The notes under the pieces are model-generated. The model was not told the origin of the DNA, ran no database searches, and was given only the letters and a program-made list of their open reading frames with translations. Of a stretch of 64,000 nucleotides of DNA, positions 63,085 through 64,000 are shown piece by piece. The DNA is from Trematomus loennbergii. Taxonomy: Eukaryota > Chordata > Actinopteri > Perciformes > Nototheniidae. The stretch is taken from the NCBI GenBank assembly GCA_012861695.1, contig JAAOOA010000127.1, forward strand, positions 19,614,255 to 19,678,254. The letters are read 5' to 3'. Every line of letters begins with the position of its first letter. Position 1 is the first letter of the stretch. The translations under genes were made by a program, and so were the position numbers.

Positions 63085-64000
63085 ATGTCGGAAGGAGAAA
63101 CCCCGCTGGGTCAGGCCCTCCAACGTCTAGCCCACATGCAGGAGACCACCACAGCATTGCAGCGACAGCAGAGCGAGGCTCTGCTCGGGATCGCCTCGAG
63201 CCAGCGCGAGGACCGGGCCCTCCTACGGGAGCTGCTGCAGCGTCCGGCCGCCCGGGAGGCCGATCCCGCGACCAACCCGGCCCGACCGCCTTCGATTGCC
63301 CTCCAGAAATTGACGGCAGAGACGATCCGGAGGCATACCTGGACATCTTTGAGGGCACAGCGGCGGCGTGCGGGTGGCCGGAGGAGGAGTGGGCAGCGCA
63401 GCGCGCTATTGCCCTGCTATCTGGGGGTGCACACGGCCTCTCGGCATGTGTACCGATATCTGAGGAAGGCCATCCTGGACCGGCTTGGCAGCACGCCAGA
63501 GGGACATCGCCGCCGGTTCCGGGCACTCCCCTTCGAGGACGCTGACCGGCCCTTCTCATACGCGCAACAGCTTCTGGATGCAGCGAGCCGCTGGCTCCAG
63601 CCGGGGGTGCGCTCGGCGGAGGAAGTCGTCGGGCAGGTGGCGCTGGAGCAGTTAATCGCCGGCCTGCCATCTTCAACGGCGAATTGGGTCCAGTGCCATC
63701 GCCCCGCCAACCTGGAAGCAGCCGTCGTCCTCGCGGAGGACCACCTCTCGCTTCCCCGGCGGAGCGTGAAAGAGGAGCCCCGACCACCGGCTGTCTCAGC
63801 GGGCAGACCCATCCCAGCCCCGAGGAGGAGATTTCCTGGAGCAGCTGCCCTTCCTCCACCACCACCACGGGCCCAACCCCGCAGCCCCGACACTTCACCC
63901 CCCCCTACCTTACCCTCCTGTTTTTATCTCTCCCCAGGGTCCGGCCTACGCTTCTGGTCGTCCGGCACCACGGGGGGCTCCTCAGACGCCAGGGCTGGAT
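63085..64000 (+). pseudogene. Gag-like ORF of the LTR retrotransposon, frame-shifted, runs off right edge
   Basis: The ATG at 63085 opens MSEGETPLGQALQRLAHMQ and a coiled, Gln/Arg-rich segment. A SCAN-like capsid follows (DDPEAYLDIFEGTAAACGW in a second frame; then KAILDRLGSTPEGHRRRFRA, LLDAASRWLQPGVRSAEE, LEQLIAGLPSSTANWVQ and LEAAVVLAEDHL back in the first frame). The middle part reads in another frame between about 63285 and 63430, so two compensating breaks are present. A Pro-rich tail follows. GC content is far above the rest of the window. Pol lies outside. Confidence 0.75.

Noticed and set aside
62778..63898. Minus-strand ORFs of 271 and 158 codons across the LTR and gag
   Set aside because: High GC content removes stops; the plus strand carries the LTR, primer site and recognisable gag.

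Overview
The window is nuclear DNA from a ray-finned fish, probably a percomorph teleost. The evidence is two vertebrate housekeeping genes with typical GT-AG introns, a fish-type gel-forming mucin, and many teleost repeat families (SINE/LINE tails, hAT- and piggyBac-like MITEs, a SCAN-type Gypsy LTR element). All host genes lie on the minus strand.

From left to right: (1) 576-5.9 kb, the 5' part of hps5 (BLOC-2 subunit), nine coding exons giving the first 389 residues, with the rest beyond the left edge. (2) 7.2-13.1 kb, a complete gtf2h1 (TFIIH p62), 14 coding exons, 548 residues, all junctions in phase. (3) 15.4-49.2 kb, a very large gel-forming mucin of the MUC5/MUC2 type. It has a signal peptide, three VWD-C8-TIL assemblies, a single exon of about 17 kb with 18 CysD (WxxW) domains alternating with Thr/Pro-rich segments, then a VWD4 with a GDPH site, C8, VWC and a C-terminal cystine knot. 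I traced 43 coding exons. (4) 50-64 kb, a dense mobile-element block: a 469-bp foldback; a PB1/SAMD3-like gene next to a zinc-finger, TNP2-like transposase gene; a nested MITE in that gene's intron; a TTAA-flanked piggyBac-like element around an 0.8-kb GT satellite; a damaged non-LTR reverse transcriptase; and the 5' LTR, primer site and gag of a Gypsy-like retrotransposon running off the right edge.

Two points stand out. The mucin array carries alternating diagnostic codons that reveal a two-unit higher-order repeat. The mucin also contains many one- or two-base frame breaks, dense in the array at 21-28 kb and five in single-copy exons, while hps5 and gtf2h1 have none. This most likely marks residual consensus or assembly error in a hard repeat, but true decay of this mucin copy cannot be excluded from sequence alone.

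I see no CRISPR, operon or other prokaryotic feature. The most unusual biology is the CysD-rich mucin exon and the possible two-gene transposon at 50.9-58.7 kb.
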